This document shows, one piece after another, positions 1 to 12,455 of a DNA stretch of 64,000 nt (position 1 is its first letter; the number at the start of each line of letters is the position of its first letter). Source of the stretch: Loxodes magnus (lineage: Eukaryota; Ciliophora; Karyorelictea; Loxodida; Loxodidae); NCBI GenBank assembly GCA_946699065.1, contig CAMPDV010000018.1:372001-436000 (forward strand). The letters are read 5' to 3'. The notes beneath the pieces are model-generated. The model searched no databases. It had not been told where the DNA came from and saw only the letters and a list, made by a program, of their open reading frames with translations. Position numbers and translations under genes: made by a program.

Positions 1-675
1 GCTATTTGCTGCATATATGCGAAAGGCCTCATTGAGATATTCCTTCGGTTGGAGAAGGAATGGATTTTGGTAGCTGAAGTAATTCAATGTGGTGCATTAT
101 TTTAACTATAACTACAGTCGGCTATGGAGATTATTTCCCTAGCACAAATGGAGGTAGAACAGTAATTTTTGTAACTTGCTTGTGGGGAATAATTTTGGTA
201 TCTCTTATGGTTGTTAGTGTAGCAAATACATTAGAAATGGAAACTAGTGAATTAAGGAGTTACTTTATCATTAGAAGAATAGATTTTAGACAAAAAATGG
301 GCATAAAAGCTGCTAGCCTCATTTCCTTAGCAGCGAAAATAAAGCTCGTAAATAAAAAAGGAGATTAAGAGTAAGTAAAGCATTTTGTTGGTAAATTCAT
401 TAAGGCAAAATCAGAATTCAAAAAGTCTAAAACGTAACTTTTAATACAGAGAACTTCGTTAACTGTATACTTAAGGAGATTCTATTGAAGCAAATGGATA
501 AGATCTAAGTGCTGTGAGAAATGAAATGTGAATAATGAATAAAAATATTCATTATCAAATAGATGATGTAATGGCATCTCTTCGTGCAATAGTAGGGAAG
601 GACATGGAAAACATTAAAGGTAATTAATTAGAAAACACATCACATCTGCAATCATAATAAAACAACTTTTATTGA
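1..675 (+). CDS. Voltage/cyclic-nucleotide or SK-type K+ channel, 3' part
   Basis: C-terminal part of a six-TM-type potassium channel cut by the window edge. Reading from base 3 gives the pore helix followed by the selectivity filter TTVGYGDYFP (about 108-137), then an S6 helix (WGIILVSLMVVSVANTLEM) and a basic, coiled-coil-like cytosolic tail (repeated K/R, then DDVMASLRAIV). The filter is diagnostic of K+ selectivity. In-frame TGA codons near 33, 75 and 530 are read as Trp, and TAA/TAG as Gln. A 16-nt intron at 434-449 restores the frame for the tail, and the first TGA after it (673-675) is the likely stop. No voltage sensor or CNBD is visible, since the N-terminus is missing and the tail is short. 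The short coiled-coil tail recalls the calmodulin-binding tail of SK channels, but subfamily is inference. Confidence 0.85.
434..449 (+). other. 16-nt intron in K+ channel
   Basis: GTAACTTTTAATACAG. It starts GT, ends AG, and its removal moves the frame from base 3 into the frame that stays coding-like up to the TGA at 673. Without splicing the tail reads into a frame with several TGA and no charged pattern. Confidence 0.7.
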
Positions 676-1736
676 TTTAAATTTTGCGAAAGCTTTTCCT
701 TCTTACTAGTCTGCTTGGAATATAAAAAATCCTTACCCCTTAGATACCTTTATTAGCACTACAAGCAGCAAGTAATCTCTTTTAATAAGCAGTAATAAAT
801 TATAACCTCTTTTTATATAAATTAGCTATTTATAGCAATTACTTAGTTTATCTTTTTGCCTAATTAACTGATTAGGTAATTTTATCTTATTAATTCGAAC
901 AAATATAAAGGCATAAGTAATTAGCCATTCTTCAATGAGAGATAATTTAATTATAGTATACTTTGAGTAAATATTTATCCTTTTAAAAAATAAGCCTATC
1001 ATCTATATTCTTTTGTGAGATAATTTCCTTAGTTTTCAAATATAGTTCTTTATAAGTAGCAAATAAAAGGAAACAATAATAATAGTTTAAAGCTTTTTAA
1101 ATACTTCGTTAAAATGCTAAAACTTATATCTAAGTATAATATTATTGGGCTATTAAAAAAGGGATAAGAGAATTTACTTAATGCATTAAAATTATACCTG
1201 CTAGTTAATAATCTGATTTTCTAATTTAAGGTACTATATTCTAAGTTTGCTTACTGTTTAGTTATTCTTTCTATGGTTCTTTTCTATTTTAAATTAACTA
1301 TAATGTACTTAAAATCTAGCAAGATACTTTATAATAACTATATCCAACATGTCTTCTGAGCTTATTTATAGATCAATAGCTACGTTAATTTTTTAGCTTT
1401 AGGCTATAATAGATTAGTTAGCTAGTCTATTTCATAAAATGCTAGAAACTTACTTTAGAAATACAAAAGCGACCATGCTGATTAAAACTACAAAGCTTTT
1501 AGTTGAAAGGATGTAAGAGTTTATAGTTACAAAGTATGATAACTAAAAGGATTAAAGAGCTATTGCTTAAATATTGCAGCTTTAAGGTATTATACTAATT
1601 ATTAAACCATTATTCTAGAACTCTTTTCATATTAGTACTAGTAACAGAGCTGTAGTAGATTAATATAGGAAGAAAGAATCATCATATCCAAATGAAGCAA
1701 TAGACTAAATATTACTAAGCTAAGAGGAGTTCACTA
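676..1736. other. AT-rich intergenic stretch
   Basis: About 1 kb of very AT-rich DNA with dense TAA, TAG and TGA on both strands. I see no frame with charged or conserved residues, no tRNA-like B box and no tandem repeat. Confidence 0.6.
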
Positions 1737-2474
1737 ATGTCTCTTATATTTGGAGTAAAGTTTAAAATAAAGCTATCTTTTAGATGCTTAATTCTAGTTC
1801 TTTTTACAAAAATGTGACCATCTAATATATGAAAGGGATTAAATCAAATTTAGTAGGTTGTAAGTGCAGGCATTAATGCTGCTAGAGATCCTCAAAGAGC
1901 AGACCTAGTTTCTTTGGTTGGAGAACTTACTGCGAGTGGAAGTTTAGATTTTGTTTAAAAGAAGATGTTGGAAAATCCTACAGGGAAACTTATACTTAGT
2001 GAGAGACCCAGAGTTAGAAATATAAACTTAGAAAATTTGTTAAAGCTTCCTAATTATACCTTTGGTAATTAATACGCTCTATGAATGAGTAGTCGTAATT
2101 TTTCTCCTGAAGAAAGACCAATAATAAATAAGATAGAAGATGAAGAGAAAGCTTATATTTTCTAAAGATATAAAGAAATACACGACTTTCTACATGTAAT
2201 CTTAGATCTTGGTAGTACTGAACCAGATGAAATTCTTGTAAAGTGGTTTGAACTGATATAGTTCAAGTTTCCGGTTGCAGCTTTAAGTGTTATGTTCTAT
2301 AGAATGAATTAAAAGTAATAAAAATACGTTGACGAGAGAAAAAAATGGATAATGAGAATGGCTAACCAGTCTTAATTTATGATGAATGTATATTTCGAAA
2401 AAAATTGGGATAAGGATATTTCACAATTCAAAAAGCAGCTAGGAATTATACCCCAAGAAGATTTTCATTAATGA
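1737..2474 (+). CDS. COQ4: Ubiquinone biosynthesis protein COQ4
   Basis: Mitochondrial matrix-side protein of the coenzyme Q synthesis complex; recent work on the family ascribes C1 decarboxylation/hydroxylation of the ring to it. The single unspliced frame shows the family order: [22 protein letters not shown]-like N-block, ERPRV block, FGNQYA, then the metal motif HDxxHx(11)E with His149, Asp150, His153 and Glu165 (2181 onward), and the EILVKWFE helix. Length 245 residues is close to the usual ~265. The start at 1737 gives an N-terminus with Lys/Arg and no acids, like a mitochondrial presequence; a second ATG at 1812 is possible. TGA codons at 1815, 1830 and in YALWMSS are Trp; stop is TGA 2472-2474. 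No operon context: neighbours are unrelated. Confidence 0.9.
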
Positions 2475-3812
2475 TTTGCTTCCATCCAACTTTTATTTTA
2501 ATCTGAAATAAAGTTAGATTATTCTTCTCTAATTCTATTCTAATTCAGCGCTTAGTTATAAATAAGAAAGTAAAGGTAGTATTTTAACATAAAGAAAGGG
2601 TATTAACTTACTTTATGCAATAGAGTAAATATTATTCAAACATAAATCAGTAGGTTATGCTAGCAATCTGTTTACTGTAAATCTACGAACTGAAAAGAGA
2701 GTTTTGGTTGAATTAACTTAATATAAAGAACTCTTTAAAAAGCTTAAATTTAAATATACTAAAGATAGAGAATTTATAGAAGATATCCTTAGAGATAATT
2801 AGTATCTCAAATGTTAGTTATAGTTAACTCTTATGATTTAATTGGAACAATTAAAAATTATTTTATTTATATGAATTCAAATAAAAACTTACTTATTCTT
2901 TATTGCTTTTAAATTAGGAAATACATTATAAAAATCAGAAAGAAAACAGGAAATTATTTAACTAAAAACTTCGACAGACGATAAAAGGAAGAAGATAAAG
3001 CACCTAAGAATAAACGTCTAAGATATTAAAATAGTAGAATTAAAGTGAATGTGAGGAAATATTAACTTTAGAAGGTTTTAGTATTAACTTATCATTTAAT
3101 AAAATCAAAAGAGTATTATTACCAATAAAAGCCCAATCTTCAAGTAAATCAGTCATATAAAGAGTAATTATCTCATATATATTAAAAGAAATTAAGTTAC
3201 TGTAATTTATTAAATTAAATGCAGGTATTGTAATAGGAACATTTAATTGTTAATGCATAAAGCAATTTTCCAAAGGATTTGTAATATAGATATAATGATT
3301 AATTTTAAATCTTAAATGAAAATGATTTACAGAATAAGGAGTATAAATCCTAAGCATATTTAGTTGTATAGATAAAGAAATATTATATAAGACTAGAGTG
3401 TTAGGTTTAACTAATAAGAGAAGACTTATCTTTCTACTTAAGCGATATTTAATCAACCTATTAAAGCAATAAAATATTACAAAATGAAAATCTTTAAATC
3501 ATAAAGTGACCCTGTAAAAAAGCTTAACATGATACTTAATCTTAGCAATAAACAGATTATTATAAAAGACTTTTTAAGTTTGTAAGAACTACATTAATAA
3601 ATCTAACAAGAAACAAATCTAAATTATATAAAATGCATCTATTAGTTAAAAGATGAAGAAATGGGAAGAATGGAAGCAGAAAGATAAATAGGTAGAATTT
3701 GATTATAATAAATAAAAAATAGTAATAAAAGTAAAAGTTATTTAATTAAGGTAAATAAAGTTGGTAATTCATTATTTATTTATTCTCCTCCATATTTTGA
3801 GTTTATATAAAA
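2475..3812. other. Intergenic, with weak open frames
   Basis: AT-rich spacer. Between about 2540 and 2874 two overlapping plus-strand frames are open and one (ending at TGA 2872-2874) carries runs such as NLRTEKRVLVEL, but has no ATG and no family resemblance. It may be a decayed gene or chance. Nothing supportable in 2900-3800. Confidence 0.35.
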
Positions 3813-5342
3813 ATGATTTAGCTCGTTTCTCAATACCTCACACTCAAAACATTTTTTTTATTTTCGCTCCTTTTAGTCGTACATTGACTCGCCTATAAAA
3901 TTTTGATCCAACCTCTTCTAATTGTCAAAGTTTTTAGGCAGTAAGGTATTCCGGGAGAATGAAGACCTTTTTCAAGCCGTTTTACCGACTAAGAAATGGA
4001 TGTGGAGAAGAAATATAAAAAGTATACAAAGTAATGTGATAAATTCGGAGATATTTGATATTAAAGTCTAGGTCATTAGGTTGTGCTGATTCTAAACAAA
4101 CCCGAATTTATTTCTAACGTGCTTAATTATAAAGCTAAATACTACTAATAATAAACCCCTAATTTGGAGTTACTATTAGAGTGTAACTTGCTAACAGATG
4201 AAAAGAAAAAGCATCACAAGAAGATATTGAAAGACGTGTTCAAATTTTCACTTCAAAGAAAATATGCTAAAGTTATTTAGCAGCAAATTGATAAATTTCT
4301 TAGTCAAATTAAGGACGAACTTACCTTTAAACAGCTATAGAGCGAGATGAGAAAGCTATCGTTCGAACTCACTATGCATCTCCTATTTGGAAGAAACTTT
4401 TACGAGGATTTTTGCTCGAATTTGAAGGAAGATCCTGCATTGCTAATGGAAAAACTAACAATGATCCTAGAAGATGTAAACAATTCCTGAATTAAGCAAT
4501 TTATGATCCAAAATAAATTTTTGAGAAACATTTTTTCGTTTATAAGCAAAAAGAAATATAGTCTAAATACATCTGTTAATAACCATAAAAAGGCTATTGC
4601 TAGTGCATTAGAAAAATAGACGCAGAAAAAAACAAACGATTGGGATTTATCTTAAGAAGATAATCTTATCGATCTTATTATTAGAGAAGATGATCTTCAA
4701 GGACTTAATGCTAAGGATTTGATGAAAAAAGAATCCATTAGCGATATTTTGTACTTCAGCATTCTTAGTCAAATTCCTTTCGATAAACTCTTCATTTCAA
4801 GTCTTTTCAACTTAGCTAAATACCCAGAAATTTAGGAATAAGTGAGGAAGGAAATTTAGGATTTCTTGATTTGTCCTGATGCAAGTGCTACGAAAATTTA
4901 CACTGAGAAGGTTTAGGCTTTGAGTTTGACGACTAACTTTATCAAAGAAATACTGAGACTGTATCCTCCTGTATAAGATTTAGACATTAGAATAGCAACT
5001 TAAGAACATATTATTTACGATGGTAAAAACAAATACGTCATTCCAAAGCATACTAAGATAGACTTAGGTATCTAGTACTTACATATGAATCCTAAACTTT
5101 ATCCTTATCCTTAAGAATTCAATCCATAAAGATTTTAGGTCTAACAACCCCATAAATATGCCTGACTACCATTTAGATAAGGAACAAGTGAAAACGTAGA
5201 AAAATATGTAATGTTTGCATCCAAAGCTCTAATAATGTAAACAGTGACTGGATACTAAATATTGTTAGAAAAAGACGACAAGGTTTTCAGATTTTGTAGA
5301 AATAATAATCCTATTAATGCTAAGATCAGTCAAATATCTTGA
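3813..5342 (+). CDS. Cytochrome P450-like protein lacking the haem-ligand cysteine
   Basis: 509 residues, one exon, with P450 architecture from end to end. The N-terminal signal anchor (about residues 14-35) is followed by a basic stretch and a GIPGEW segment, like the proline-rich hinge QGIPG. Then come KFGDIW, the K-helix ExxR as Glu379-Ile-Leu-Arg382 followed by LYPP, and the FNPQRF meander (PERF-like). The haem loop, normally FxxGxRxCxG, reads PFRQGTSENVEK: the ligand Cys is Asn461 (AAC, 5193-5195), the Arg is Ser, and the last Gly is Glu. The I-helix AGxDTT acid/alcohol pair is also not recognisable (SILSQIPFDKLF). The fold is kept and the frame intact, so this is not simple decay; it is probably a non-catalytic or haem-free membrane protein on the ER. 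Five in-frame TGA are Trp; stop TGA 5340-5342. Confidence 0.85.
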
Positions 5343-6706
5343 GTTGCATCAACGAATATATAATAAAATTTCTTTTAATTTTTCATATAATTATTATAAT
5401 TATCAGCTATATTATCTATTATTAAACTTGCTGCTCCTACTTTTACTTCTATTGGCTATCAGACAAACTGCTTCTTTGTTACTTTCTAAATTTCTTTTAT
5501 ATGCTTGAAGCTTGGAGATCGACATTTTCTTTATTCCTAAATTAATGTTTAAATATTTAGAATTTCCTTTTATCTTTCCTTTGAAAAGAATAATTTAAAA
5601 AACTTTTAAATAACTAATTTAAAGCAAAAATCTCTTAGAAAAAGATAATAGACAAATAGATAAAAGTTCTATTAAATGAATACGAAAATAAGATATCTAT
5701 AATGAGGCAATTAGAATAATGATCCAATCAAAGCATAAGTATAATAATAAATTACTAGAACTAGAAGATAAAAATTAACTATTATATCAACATTTAAAAA
5801 AGCTTGTCTAGGATAAATGAAATATATAAAATAGATCTCAATAAACTACTATAAATTTAGCATTAAATAAAGTTAAATATCATAACATAATATTTAAAGG
5901 TTTACAGCAGCAGATGATACCTTTAAGATGAGAATGATAGTATAAAACTAAAAAAATTTTAAGAAGAAAATAGTAAGTTTGATCAACTTTTCTGTTGAGC
6001 AAATGTTATATCTGAAGGATAGCAAAACTAATGCTTTATGAAGTTATTTTTAAAGGCTTTTAATTAATTAGATCTTATGCTTATATTTCATATAAAATAT
6101 TTTATTAAAGCTAAGCTTTTGTTTAGTATTCTAATTTGAAAATAATTTAAATTGACTGAATTCAAAATATATTCGTAATATCTAGATTCTTTACATAAAG
6201 CAGTACAACTAACATATATTGTGAAATATGATAGACATGATTCTGTCAAAATAAAGCTAGAATGAACACTTTTTCATATAGCTAAGAATTAAGTGTACTA
6301 GCATATTACTAACTATTTAAACTCTAAGGAAAGTTATAAAAGGCCTCTAACAAAAATGCTATTTTAAAGCTAATTTTTATCTTAGAAGCAAAGAATAAGG
6401 AGATGCTAAAATTCTAAATAAATGCAATAATCTATTAATATCTTTAAGGATTTAACTATATTGGATACTTTTATTTAGTTTTGATTACCAAAATAAATCT
6501 AAAGGATTATATTTTATCATCTTCAAGAATTAGTAAATTCTTTACAGGCTTAAGCATAAAAAATATTCTACAGATGTTTGAACTTATATAGAAGCTCTGC
6601 ATAATAGACTCCGATATTATTAGTTTTAATATTAAAGAAATTAACTAACTTTTTCTTAGTTTGTTAGTTAAAAAAGCTAAGAAGATTTAAAATTAATTAA
6701 CAAAAA
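5343..6706. other. Intergenic; possible coiled-coil remnant
   Basis: AT-rich spacer. Around 5690-5820 two plus frames carry K/E/L/Q-rich, coiled-coil-like residues broken between frames, which could be a decayed gene; the rest has no coding character. Confidence 0.35.
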
Positions 6707-8782
6707 ATGGACAAAGAAAGTTTATTGTCATCTAAGCAAAGATTTACTTGTGCATTGTGTGATGATATTTATAATGACCCTATTCTTTTGGTTTGTAAGC
6801 ATTCAGTATGTAGCGATTGTGCTTATAAGCAGGTACTTTATGAGTGTTTAAAAACTGGAAAGCAAGAATATGCTATTTCTTGCCCACATTGCCATTCATG
6901 AACAGCAATTCCTGAGTGTGGAATTTCAGGAATAGAAAGAAATATTGAAGTTATAGAGAAAATAAATGAAATAATGCAACCAAAAAAATGCTAAATGTTC
7001 AAATCTAAAAGTGTTAAATAAGTAGATGAACATAAAGAAGTATAAGCAAACTATATATGTCTGCAGTGTGAAGTTTACTGCTGCATTGATTGTGCTAATT
7101 AACATATGTCAAATAAAATTTTCGTTACTCATAAACTAGTAAAAATCCAATCTGAAATTGATGAAAATAGATGTCCCATTCACAACCAAGAAATTATTTT
7201 ATTCTGTATTAATTGCAAGAAATCTTTATGCTTAGTCTGTGGAAATTTTTCAGTTGATCATTAGGGACATTAGGTAAGAGATATGGTTACTGCTAAGAAC
7301 TCGTTCATTAACGACTGAAATTAGTGCAGGTCTTCGACTCCTTTACTAGTGAGTCATTTAAAAGAACTACAAAGCAAATATGCTGATTAAATAGAATTCT
7401 TAAACAATCAGAAAGACAGAAGTCTTTCCCAATTTGAAAAGGCATGTGAGGAATTTCTTTCTAACTTTTTGGAATATAAAGAAAGTAAGAAGAACGAAAT
7501 GAACCAATTATTTGATAAGCAAATTTATGTTTTGAATAGAGAATAGTAAACAGTAGAACTCATTAAATAAGATCTAGAAAAATTAGACTTCGATAATGAA
7601 AAAAAATTTTATAAAACTATTGAAAAATTTAGTAAGCTAAGCTAACTACCTATACCTGAAAATACTCCCTAATTAGATTTTGATTTTCAGATTAAGTCCA
7701 CTGAGATGAATCAAGTTTTGTAAAACTTTTGCTCCTTAAATTTAGGTATTCAAAGCAAAAATATAAGAGTTGAAAATTTCTAGACTTAAGAGGATACTGG
7801 ATAAACTCTTGTTTACCTGCATGAAACTACTAACCATGTAACTTGCATCAATTTGTCAAGTGAATTAGTAGAAATTAGGACAATTTAAGACTTTAATGAA
7901 GGTTGGCCAAAGGATACATGTATTTGCTATTTGCCAAATCATACCGTTTTTATAACAGGAGGAAGTCGATAATTCAATACTGCTTGTAAAGAAGTCTGGG
8001 CTTACAATCCTTTAAATAATGAAGTAGGAAAAGTTACTGATATGAATGGTGCTCGTTATCATCATTCAGCAGTTTAGCATAATGAAGAGATATATATTAT
8101 AGGAGGCTTCGATTAAAAAAGAGCCAATCAAGAAATTTGTGAAAAATATGTAGTTAGCGAAGATAAGTGGAAATTAATTGCAAGCTTAGATCCAGCTCCT
8201 GGAGGTTCTATTACTGCTTGCTGCTTATAAGAAGTAATTTATGTACTTGGAGGATTTCTTAGCTAATCTGCTGATACAGTGCAATGCTATCATGTTTAAA
8301 AAGATTAATGGGAAGTTATTACGGTTTAGCTTCCTAAAGCTACAGGTTTCTTAGGAAGTGCTAAAATAAATAATCATTAGTTCATATTCTTCAACCGATT
8401 TTTAGATTAAACTTACGTTTTTGATTCAGATAATAACAAAGTTTAAAGACACGGAGAACAGACAAAGGCAAGATATTTTAAAGATGAAGGAATTGTATTA
8501 GGAAATGTCTTGCATATTTTTGATTGGAGTGGCCGCAAATGGAGCTATCATATCAGTTTAGGAAAATGGCAGTAGAAATTTATTAAAGGTGGTAGATTCA
8601 GATCGGGATTGAGTGATTTTGGTAGTGAAAGACCAGATTTATCATATCCTGTAACTCCAGGGGATACTCCTTACAAATCTGAAAAATTAAAAGCACTTAA
8701 CTATTCAATAAAAAGTGATTTGAAAGGCTTGTACCGAACTCCTGAAAGTTCAATTTGGGAAGGTGAATATTAAGATTTTTGA
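6707..8782 (+). CDS. RING / double B-box / kelch-repeat protein (TRIM-like, putative E3 ubiquitin ligase)
   Basis: 691 residues, single exon. Residues ~14-62 form a C3HC4 RING (CALCDDIYNDPILLVCKHSV, then CSDC..SCPHC) expected to bind E2 enzymes. Two B-box zinc fingers follow (YICLQCEVYCCIDCANQH and CPIHNQEIILFCINCKKSLC), then a ~150-residue coiled coil rich in E/K/Q, then a C-terminal beta-propeller of kelch repeats with the GG...W pattern (VFITGGSRQFN, IYIIGGFDQKRA, IYVLGGFLSQ). This is the tripartite-motif layout with kelch as substrate module. The RING is followed at once by TGA at 6899, which must be Trp because both B-boxes lie beyond it. Dozens of TAA/TAG are Gln. A spaced ATG after AACAAAAA is the first in frame; the stop is TGA 8780-8782. 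Related RING/kelch genes sit at 40421-41962 and 32626-33874. Confidence 0.9.
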
Positions 8783-9811
8783 TATTTAAAAGATTTAACT
8801 TATTTTACTTTATTCTCCTTTACTTCAATCTCTTTTTTACTTAATCTTCCACATTTAATTATTCTAAAGTTCTAACTCTAAAAATGCTTGCTAATAGTTA
8901 TCAAAGTAAACCATTTCTAATATAGCTACTAATCTTATCTTAAATATAAGATAATTAAATCAAGTAGCATATCTTAAGGCATTAGTTAAGGATTTAGCAC
9001 TTACTTATTATTATCTAAAGCTTATCTCCAATATAGGAAGAGCTTTTATTGCTAATTAATATAAATAAAAGTATCTTTTAATTTGAATAACTCTATAAAT
9101 AGACAGTTAAAGGAAACTAGACTAAATTTAGATATTTAATTATAATCATAGTTAAGATAAGAAAATAGTCTCAAGTTAGTATTTATCTATGCTTTATATA
9201 CTAATAAAATAAGTTCTTAAATTAGTAGAAGCTTAGCAAATAAGGTAGTTATAAGAGTACAAAATTAAAAGAAGAAAATTAAAAGATCATAAGCTTGATA
9301 AGTACTACGAACTAACAGCCATGTCTTAAAATATAATATTATAATGCTTAGAAATAGAGAAAGACAAATCTAATATATTATAATGCTAAGTAAAAAGAGA
9401 TCATTAGTTAAGATAGAAATTAAATGCTCACAAATATAGAAAGTAAAAAGGCTACATTAATATAATAAGAATAGAGGCAATATTTTCAATTCTTAAGAGT
9501 TTGAATTAACACCTTAATTCTATTATAATAGAATAGCAAATGCAACGCTATGTTTTAATTAAATAGTTTTAAATAAAAGAGTTAGAAAGAGCTAATTACA
9601 CTTTTATTTCTTAGATCGTATTTATAAAGCTATTGAAATAAGCAGCTTCTAAGTATAAACTACAGATATTAATGATTAATAAATCTGAGCTAATAAAATG
9701 ATAAGAGATTACAGGTGAGTAAGTTAGTACATTACAAAGTTAAACTTAACTATAATAAAAAATTATAGTATTAAGCATGAATCTAAAATAATATAAGGCT
9801 AATAATTAAAA
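8783..9811. other. AT-rich intergenic stretch
   Basis: No supported gene. The short segment TATTATAATGCT(T)AG occurs twice (about 9340 and 9376), probably chance in such AT-rich DNA. Confidence 0.55.
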
Positions 9812-11692
9812 ATGAATAAAAAGAAGAATGCTTAATCTTAATAAAATACTCCAGAGAAAGCAAACTAGTAAGATTCAACTCCATATGATATGCACTACAC
9901 AGTTAATATAAAAAAAGGCATTTTATCAAAAGATCTTAACAACTCCTAAGAATAAATAGGAGGGGACTCTGTAGAAACTGAGAAACTATCCTCGAACTCC
10001 TCTCTTACTTAGCCTGACAATAATTTTGACATAACTGTCGAGTAAAGTTTTAATAATATCAGTAAAACTGCTGAACTACTAAGTCCTCAATCCTTATAAA
10101 ATATAGAGAAAAAGTTTAATAATACAAAGTTAACGCCAAGCAAAGTACCCGTAATTAGCAAATTCCAATTAAATCAAGACACTTTTGATCTCGATTGGAT
10201 GGAAGATTTGTATAAGCCAAAGAAACCAAAATTAAGTTAGACTGCTAAAAAGAGCAATTAAAACTACATTAAGTAAAATATTTAGACTGTTAAAGAAATT
10301 AAGATAAAGAAATAGCCTTTTTCTACTAGTGTCAAAAAGTAAAATAATTCTAAAATTGATCAAGAACTTGACAAAGTGGATTTATCCATTCTGACCAAAA
10401 AAAATGAAATTAATAATTAGTTTTAGTAGAGTAAAGTGGAAGATTACATATTATCTCCTTAAATCACCATTGAAAACAAAAAAAGTAGAAGAAGTTTTGA
10501 ATAATTTATTAGGGAATAGCATAAATTCGTTTGTGAAAAGGAGGAAAAGTTAAATCATAAGAGAGCTTAGTACTAGGAAATAGAAGAGAAGGCTATAAGA
10601 GAGCAAGTAAAAGCAAATAATATAAAAGGAACGTTAAAATAGTAGAAATAAATAGTAGATAGACTTTATCGGGCTTCTTTTTTAGAAAAGGTGCAAACTT
10701 AACAATAAAATCCTAAGAAGAAGAGAGAAATAAAGAACTATTACCTAGAAAGTGATTTTTCATATAACAAAAGCTATCATTATGAAGAGCTAAACAAATA
10801 GCAAAATTAATAAATAGAAATCACTAAGAGCTAAAAAGAAAAAAGTAAACACTCAGATGAATATTTTCTTAAAAAGCTATAAGCTTCTCTAAAATAATGG
10901 TTTAACCAAAATAAACTTATAGATAAAGACTCCTTTACAGAATTTCTGGTCAAGCATCATTTTATTAAGGAATAAGAAGAAAAGAATCTTTCTATCGAAA
11001 TATTCCAAGCTATATAAAGAGATAATTAAGTTCCTTCCTAAGGAGCGCTTCCATTTCTTGCTACTGTTTTAGGTATATATGGAAAAATAACATCAGAAAA
11101 GAATTATAGTAAATATGGATGATATAATGGAGATGAGTTCGTTGTAGGAAAAGTGCAAGCTAGTAATATATATAAAGACTTCTAAATCTTTAGAGAAAAC
11201 TGGATTAATCAAATCTAAAAGAAAAGATCTTTGCGTCTTCAATTGAAAACGTAAGAATACGAAAATTAGTATACATTCAAGCCTTTCATCACAGAAAAAT
11301 CTAGAAAGTTGGGCATATTTAAGAAAAGAAAAGAAATTGAATCTCAAAATTAGGAATAAGAAGAGCTAAAGTAAAAATCTCAAATTATAATTTAAAATTA
11401 TAAGCAGCAAATTAAACAAAAAGTCTCCAGCAATAATCTTCAATAACCTAGCAAAAGTTAGTTAATTGAAAACTAGAGCAAAAATTAATAAAGCATGCTA
11501 ACTACCAGCAAAAAAAATCAAGATAATACAGCCTAATACGTCTCTATAAATCTGAAAATAGATGATAAAACAATTTAGTTAAAGTTTAAGTAACAAGAGA
11601 ACCCTTAGCTAGTAGTTTAAGAACTTAGTCAAATGTATAGTAAGCTAATTTTACAAACAAATATATAGATCTCAGTAATAACAGCAAAATGA
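9812..11692 (+). CDS. Long basic coiled-coil protein with C-terminal beta-grasp-like block; paralogue of 34197-37176
   Basis: 626 residues, one exon. The first ~200 residues are polar, Ser/Asn/Gln-rich and probably disordered. Residues ~230-400 are Lys/Glu/Gln-rich helical segments (SFEQFIREQHKFVCEKEEKL), including a block FLKKLQASLKQWFNQNKLID that looks like a small helical module. The C-terminus holds YVSINLKIDDKTIQLKF followed by a helix, the same block that reads ILYIDINLGPNRNERITLYE in the minus-strand paralogue 23 kb away. Similar basic proteins with an IDxNLGPG-like C-terminal block occur widely in flagellated protists (from memory), so a cytoskeletal or ciliary role is a guess. Stop taken as TGA 11690-11692, right after that block; the frame stays open to about 12320 if this TGA is read through, so the 3' end is less sure than the rest. 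Confidence 0.75.
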
Positions 11693-12455
11693 AATTACTG
11701 GAATTTTTAGAAAAGTACCTTAAAATTTAATGACTATATAACCATTAATGTAATAATTCAACCTTTAATATAAATTAATATAAATTGCTCTGTTTAAACG
11801 ATTCAAAAAATTCTACCTTTCACTTTTTAATCTTTTTAATTAAGGTGCATTTTATACTCTTCAAACTTAACATTTTGCTAACCTTTAAGATCTTACTACT
11901 TCTTATTACAATCCTTTACTGTAAGTTTAATTTTTATCATATGCATTAATTAGTACTCCAGTATATAATAAATAGTTATACTTGGTAATTTTTAATAAAT
12001 TCCTAGCTAAATGATATCAGATATTTTATTTTAATTAACTTAAAAATTCCTTTTAGATAGAGTAAATGCAGTTTAAGTTTATCCTCTTAATTAAATCCAT
12101 ACTACATCTACAAAAATCTCTCTAAGAACTAAGGCAGTTATTTTTATTGCCTAAGCTTATCTAAGCTTATTAACTCTTTTCTGCATTTAGCCATACTTAC
12201 CTTTTAGGTAAATTACTGAAGTTATTAATAATAAAAATTTCTTTTAGCTAAATTAAAGAAATATCAGAAATATAATTCGTACCAACTAAGAGGATATAAG
12301 GCAAATTTAGATATAAGAGTGATTTTTTAAGGTTAAAAATAGTTAGATTTGAGAGATTGAATTTACAGTTCAAATTCAGTTTTTCTAAAGTAGACAACAT
12401 TTTAATTTAAATCAGTAAATTATGTAATTAATTTAGCAAGTTAATAATTTTAAAA
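11693..12455. other. Spacer, open in the frame of the upstream gene
   Basis: The frame of the preceding gene has no further TGA until about 12320, but the translated residues are hydrophobic/Ile-Asn-rich without a pattern. I read it as 3' UTR and spacer. Confidence 0.5.

Noticed and set aside
1853-1869. GT..AG segment of 17 nt (GTAGGTTGTAAGTGCAG) in COQ4, looks like a micro-intron
   Set aside because: The unspliced frame gives the expected COQ4 residues through it, and removing 17 nt would break the frame.
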